Shown here one piece after another: positions 35,440 to 39,515 of a DNA stretch of 39,515 nucleotides; position 1 is the stretch's first letter, and every line of letters begins with the position of its first letter. The notes under the pieces were generated by a model. The model did no database searches, was not told the DNA's origin, and saw only the letters and a list, made by a program, of their open reading frames with translations. The stretch comes from an uncultured Myxococcales bacterium (GTDB lineage Bacteria > Myxococcota_A > UBA9042), in NCBI GenBank assembly GCA_903924465.1, contig CAIYBN010000023.1:1-39515 (forward strand). Direction: 5' to 3'. A program made the position numbers and the translations under genes.

Positions 35440-35721
35440 GCATGACACCTCCAGTCGCGATCGGCGCCGAGGCTCAGCTGGAGTGATGCCATGCGCAGGA
35501 CGTTCAAGCTCGACGTGCTGAAGTGCGCGTGTGGCGGCAGGCGCGCCGTGATCGCGCTGATCCCGAGCGGCGAGATCGCGACGAAGATCCTCGCGCACTT
35601 GCGGCTGCCGGTGACGGCCGAGAACTTCCTGCCGATTCGCGCGCCGCCGTGGGGCGAAGATTTTGGCTGGCTGGCGGCGAATGATGAAGTCGACCGGCCG
35701 TTCATTGACAGGCAAGCCTGA
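35440..35721 (+). pseudogene. IS91-family transposase C-terminal fragment (copy C)
   Basis: The frame reads PRLSWSDAMRRTFKLDVLKCACGG, then IALIPSGEIATKILAHLRLP, FLPIRAPPWG and DEVDRPF before the stop. The LxWxxxxRRTFxLDVxxCxxCGG pattern is the C-terminal zinc-finger-like end of IS91-type transposases; one Cys of the usual C-X2-C is retained next to another. The HUH and tyrosine domains are absent. It directly follows the truncated cassette gene. Confidence 0.65.
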
Positions 35722-36000
35722 CCGTTGCCGAATACTTGGAGGCGACATCGGGGCAGGCGTGGCAGTAGCGAGCCTGCGCGCTCAGGCGCGGACGGGAGCG
35801 GGCGTGTGGACTGGGAGATTCCGGCCGCGGGCGGCGGGATCTGCCTGAAGTGGCCAAAACCGCGCGGTTTTGCGGGTTGACGAGGACTCCGGAAGCGGCA
35901 CAATGCGGGTGAGGCGGCGGATTGGACATTCCGAGGCTGCGGAGGAGCTGGATGTGGGCGGGAAGTTCAAGGTGTGGATATGGCCGGAGTTCCTATGCGC
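35549..36000 (+). repeat. IS91-like right-end repeat, copy C
   Basis: Direct repeat of copy B (32083-32538). The two are the same over the transposase tail and the non-coding segment through CCTATGCGC at 36000, with a short divergent patch around 35815-35850. At 36001 unrelated coding sequence (a Cys-rich protein fragment) begins. The precise shared end suggests a true element terminus. Confidence 0.75.
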
Positions 36001-36001
36001 G

Positions 36002-36274
36002 GGCGCGTGCGGCAACCTGTCTCCCAGCGGCAATTGCCTGTGCGATTACAGCTGCTTGACCGACATGACCGGCTGCTGCAAGGACTTTGCCACCACGTGC
36101 GGCAGTTCCAGCACCTCTGGCGTGTGCCTGACGGCCGCGAAGTCCGAATGCGCGGTTTGCGGCGACTCACCGTTCAGCGGTTGTTCGTGTGACCCGACCT
36201 CACTGGAGTGTGCCATCGACACCACAGGCGCGCTCGGTTTGTGCTGCCACGGCACCGCCAAGTGCTGCCCCTAG
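36002..36274 (+). pseudogene. 3' fragment of a Cys-rich protein with a somatomedin-B-like domain
   Basis: The frame has no start of its own; its 5' side is replaced by repeat copy C. About 90 residues remain. Cysteines follow the somatomedin-B pattern: ACGNLSPSGNCLCDYSC, then GCCKDFATTC, in which C-x-CD-x2-C and CCxDF are characteristic. More Cys pairs follow, ending in GTAKCCP. Secreted proteins with such domains are common in myxobacteria. From 36275 to about 36530 I see no supported gene. Confidence 0.6.
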
Positions 36275-36534
36275 GGCTCGTGCAGGAACAACCCGTCAAG
36301 TCCTACGTGTGTGTCGCCGGGCGTATCGCGAAGCAGACGCACCTGGCGACCCAGCCAGAAGCGTCCCTCACGAAGGGGTAGTGCTGCGCGGCGCGTTCGG
36401 CCGCTTCTGGAGCTGTTCCATCGCGACGCTTCGCGGACACGCGCGCAAATCACTCTTTGCCAGCGGACGAATTCACCCCGAGCGCCGATCAAGTGCCTTA
36501 CAGGTTGGCGACGGCCCCGTACGGGCGACCGTGA

Positions 36535-36648
36535 GTGTGACAGCCACGCAGGTGTCACACATGCCAGCCATGGAACCAATGTGAAGACGAGTGGTTGATG
36601 TAGTGTGACATGTGACACCTCCAAATCGCACGTGTCACGCCATGTGAC
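36535..36648. promoter_or_regulatory. Cluster of TGTGAC half-sites
   Basis: TGTGAC occurs at 36536, 36604, 36611 and 36643, with its complement GTCACA at 36554 and GTCAC at 36634. Two inverted pairs stand out: TGTGAC-N12-GTCACA (36536-36559) and GTCAC-N5-GTGAC (36634-36648). The cluster ends about 150 bases before the lipoprotein start at 36800. The half-site resembles CRP/FNR-family boxes (TGTGA), but the spacing differs from a standard TGTGA-N6-TCACA site. The factor is unknown. Confidence 0.5.
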
Positions 36649-36799
36649 TTTTGTCAGAACGCGCGCGTCGGCGCCTTGCCCCTTTGCTGCGCGCCGTTCA
36701 ACGATACCCTTGGGAATTTCAGAATCGAGCGAATGGCTGCGTGCAAACTCGGCTAAATTACAGCGGTTCTGTCGCCGGCTTTCGGGAAGGGAGGGCGCA

Positions 36800-39416
36800 A
36801 TGGTGGGTGGTGAAGGTTCCTGGATGGCCAGGTTCGGGCTAGTTCTGTGTTGCGTGGGCATCGTGGCTTGCGGCGGGAAGCCGACCGGCCCGGCGACAGC
36901 GGAAGATTCAGCTGCAGCACCGGACGGCAGTGGCCCCGATGCGGCGATTCTGGAAGTGACGCTGGTTGACGGAACGGACCTCAATGACGTCCCGGATCAG
37001 GTGGATGGAGACGCGGCCAGTGAATTGCCCGGCCCCCCGGATGACATCGCCGAAGGCGTCCAGGCGCTGGATATCCAAGAAGAGGTGAGTCAATCCACCG
37101 CACCAAGCGCGTACTGCGTGGCGACTGTGTGGCCTGGACAGGCTGTTGAGGTGGACGGAGAGGCAGGAGCCATCCAGCTTCAGGGCCCTGCGCTGACCAA
37201 GACGCTGATTCTGCAAGCGACCGTCTGGGACGGCGAAACCATCGTCGTCATGCCGTTCTTGGGCGGTCAGTCGCTGCCGCTCGAGCTGCTGCGAGACGGC
37301 AAGCTCATCCGCAAGGTGAACTATCAAGTGCCAGCGCTGGTCGATGCGCCGGGTACGGTGACGCTGAAATGGCTGGCGGACTACGCCGCAGCGGACACGC
37401 CACCTTCTCAAACCGCGGCCGGTTTGGACCACACGAAGGCACAGGCGGCGCGGGTGGCGTGGGCCAACAACTTGAAGACGGTCGTCCTCGCCGGCCAAGC
37501 CAGCCCCACGGAGTTGGGCACCTTGCCAGATGGCTCGACCGTCATGGTGGATAGCGCGGTGCTGCAAGTGTTCGACGTCGAGTTGATGGGTGCGCAACGA
37601 CCGACGGCCAGCCTCGCGTGCTCGCTCGCCGGCAGCAAGTCCAGCAACTTGGGCAAGGGCGACGCGATCCGTGCCGGCTTTCTTTTCGCGATTGGTGCGG
37701 GCGTCGCCTTGGTAACTCTGCCCATTACCGGCCCAGCGGCGGTCGCGGTGGCGATTGCGGCGGGTACCGGCTTCGCGATCAATTATCTGGCGCCAGCCAA
37801 GACAATTGAACTGATCGCGGGCAAACTGGGGAAGGTCGCGGCGTGGGAGGCGGAGACAAGCGAGACCGTCGACGTGCAACCGGCACCGGTCTTCCAATTT
37901 GGAAAAACAGTCGAGACTCACGACAAGAAGTTGGCCGACGACGGCGAAACCTTGGTGCTCAAGGGGCCTGACGACGAACCCACTGAGGCCGAGGTCGCCG
38001 CTGACAAGCCGGCTGTCTCATTTTGTGACACGCTGACCATTTATCAATTCTGCTGCCTGGCGGATCAGGGGGGGAAACCCTGCTTGGGTTCAGAGAAGTG
38101 CGTCAAGGGCATTTGCGTGCCGACGCCGCCGTGCGAGCCCAAATGCAAGGGCAAGTGCGACTATGAAGACGACGGCTGCAATGGCCACTGCGAGTGCGAC
38201 ATCTCCGAAAAGTGCGTCAAGGACGTGGTCGGGGCCAAGTGCGTGTCAAAAACGCTGTGCATTCCGAACTGTGCGGGCAAGTGCGGGGGGGGACGTCGAC
38301 AGCGCCGGCTGCAACGGCGGCGTTTGCCTGGACGCGTGCGACGGCAAGCAGTGCGTGGCTGGCGTGTGCGGAACGACGTGTGCGCCCGGACTCACGCCGT
38401 GCGACGGCGCCTGCGTGGACACAACGGACGATGAGGACTACTGCGGCGATTGCGTCACGAGCTGCAAGGGCACCGATGAGTGCAAGGCCGGCAAATGTCA
38501 AAAGTGCACACCCGGCACGTGCAGTGATGACCCAGCGGACGCGTGCCACGACACGTGCGGTCTCGTCGCGCCGCAGTGCAACGACACCTGCCTGACCAAA
38601 GCCTGCAACGGCGGAACGTGTGCTGCGTGCGTCGGCAAGTGCATCCCAGGCCAGCCGTGCGTCGACTCGTGCGGCCAGATCGCCGACTGTCCAGGCTGTC
38701 CGGGCATTCAGACCTGTCTGCTCGGCAAGTGCGTGGGCTGCACGCCTGGCACGTGTGATCCGCTCAAGCCGTGCCGGGACACCTGCGGCCAGCTTGCGGA
38801 CTGCCCAGAGCCCTGCCCGAATCCAGGCGACGTGTGCGACGACAACGGCAACTGCGCGGCTTGCGCCGGCGTCGTCTGCAACGACGTCTGCGAGATGGAC
38901 ACGAACACAAACGGCGCGCACTGCGGGCCCAACTGCGAGGTCTGCGCGACGGGAACCACCTGCCAAGGAGGCAAGTGCGTTGGGTCCGGCGGCTGCACCG
39001 GCGTCGTGTGCTCGGGAACGTGCTACCTCGACACGCAGACGAACTCCGATCACTGCGGTCCCGGCTGCGAGACGTGCACGCCGGGCAGCACCTGCCAAAA
39101 CGGCAAGTGCGTCGCATCTGGCGGCTGCACGGGCGTCATGTGCTCGGGAACGTGCTACCTCGACACGCAGACGAATGCCAATCACTGCGGGGCGAACTGT
39201 GACGTTTGTCCGTTGGACGGCACCTGCCAAAACGGCACGTGCGTCGCGGCCGGCGGCTGCACCGGCGTCATGTGCTCCGGAAAGTGCGTGCTCGACACAC
39301 AGACCAATGCCGACTACTGCGGGCCAACCTGCAAGAGCTGTGGGGCGATGGAGGTGTGCACCGCAGGCGCGTGCGTTCCCGCGCGTCAAGTACCGCGCGC
39401 CTCGCGCGACAATTAG
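36800..39416 (+). CDS. Large Cys-rich lipoprotein, frame split at a G8 run
   Basis: The ATG at 36800 has GGGAGG five bases upstream. The lipoprotein signal ends in IVAC (Cys24), followed by an acidic linker. Residues 290-333 are a long Ala/Gly-rich hydrophobic segment. From about residue 410 the protein becomes Cys-rich. At G8 (38285-38292) the frame shifts: the first frame runs on to 38434 without Cys pattern, while removing one G continues KCGGDVDSAGCNGG into the second frame, which stays Cys-rich to 39416 and ends in four 44-residue repeats. Corrected, the protein has about 871 residues. It is probably surface-exposed and disulfide-rich. The cause may be phase variation, slippage or a sequencing error. 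Confidence 0.8.
38859..39386 (+). repeat. Four tandem 132-bp (44-residue) Cys-rich repeats
   Basis: Units start at 38859, 38991, 39123 and 39255, exactly 132 bases apart. Each encodes CTGVxCSGxCYLDTQTN, then xHCGxxC, TCQNGxCV and a Gly-rich joint, with about eight cysteines. The second and third units are closest to each other; the first is the most diverged. The pattern resembles the Stig1-like Cys repeats common in myxobacterial secreted proteins. Confidence 0.85.
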
Positions 39417-39419
39417 AAT

Positions 39420-39515
39420 TCACCACGTCGCGACGGCGTAGCCGAGCGCGTGTTCGGCGATGGCGAAGCTCATCGCCCGCGCGATGCAGCCGCAAAGCGG
39501 CGGCGAGCATGCGGA
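39420..39515 (-). CDS. Partial hypothetical protein, C-terminus only
   Basis: A minus-strand frame is open from the right edge to a TGA at 39420-39422, three bases past the stop of the convergent Cys-rich gene. The last residues (IARAMSFAIAEHALGYAVATW) look like a helical C-terminus. With 31 codons I cannot name it, and it may be chance. Confidence 0.3.
   Translation of the reverse strand, partial: SACSPPLCGCIARAMSFAIAEHALGYAVATW

Noticed and set aside
36271..36984. Minus-strand frame ending HVGLDGLFLHEP next to the somatomedin-B fragment
   Set aside because: The last 30 residues look somewhat protein-like, but most of the frame crosses the regulatory region and the lipoprotein start, with no family match or ribosome binding site.
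38859..39386. Regular 132-bp repeats considered as a CRISPR array
   Set aside because: The period is in frame, units are coding throughout, and there are no variable spacers between short constant repeats.
38217..39389. Minus-strand open frame of 390 codons opposite the Cys-rich repeats
   Set aside because: The repeat structure of the plus-strand gene keeps this frame open; the product is Ala/Arg/Val-rich with no motif.
1..39515. tRNA, rRNA or riboswitch genes
   Set aside because: I saw no cloverleaf with a TTCRANYC-like arm, no rRNA-like sequence and no recognisable riboswitch core. A covariance-model scan would be decisive.

Overview
The window is GC-rich, bacterial, and looks like an accessory region of a Myxococcota/Bradymonadota-type (former deltaproteobacterial) genome. 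The clues are several large secreted lipoproteins with Asp-rich linkers, a CotH-like lipoprotein, an AgmX/PglI-type TonB-like protein, a Cys-rich lipoprotein with 44-residue repeats, a MYXO-CTERM-like tail on a polysaccharide deacetylase, and a well-formed sigma-54 promoter. This placement is inference from gene content; no marker gene is present.

Left part (1-19.3 kb) is gene-dense and mostly intact. In order it holds: a partial gene at the left edge; the two-step carboxynorspermidine (alternative spermidine) pathway; an SF2 helicase; a one-TM AgmX-like protein; a minus-strand run of ferredoxin, frataxin-like CyaY, a zinc phospholipase C/P1-nuclease-like membrane protein and a DUF486 protein; a glycoside hydrolase lipoprotein coupled to a polysaccharide deacetylase; a divergent CotH-like lipoprotein; a tightly overlapping trio of HHxxxDG acyltransferase, small protein and GMC oxidoreductase; and a second glycoside-hydrolase-like lipoprotein behind a sigma-54 promoter.

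Middle part (19.3-29.3 kb) alternates genes with decayed mobile DNA. It has IS91-like transposase remnants, REP-like hairpins, a radical SAM protein containing two complete radical SAM modules, an IS66 TnpA-like remnant, a VOC-family lipoprotein whose start lies on an element end, a GH13 pseudogene with an internal deletion, a 1086-residue AsmA-like/GT51 transglycosylase fusion, and two tandem paralogues of unknown function.

Right part (29.4-39.5 kb) is the most mosaic. Three copies of an IS91-like right-hand segment (two nearly identical, one old) punctuate it. A membrane glycosyltransferase-like gene is broken by an in-frame TGA. A three-gene, lower-GC, overlapping cassette (32.9-35.2 kb) sits between the two near-identical repeats. 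It is followed by the start of a second copy of its first gene, truncated where the repeat begins. The other end of that repeat cuts into a somatomedin-B-like Cys-rich gene. The window ends with a large Cys-rich lipoprotein that is split by a G8 homopolymer and preceded by a cluster of TGTGAC half-sites.

The best candidates for something undescribed are the overlapping cassette with its truncated second copy between direct repeats, the twin radical SAM protein, and the acyltransferase/small protein/GMC trio.
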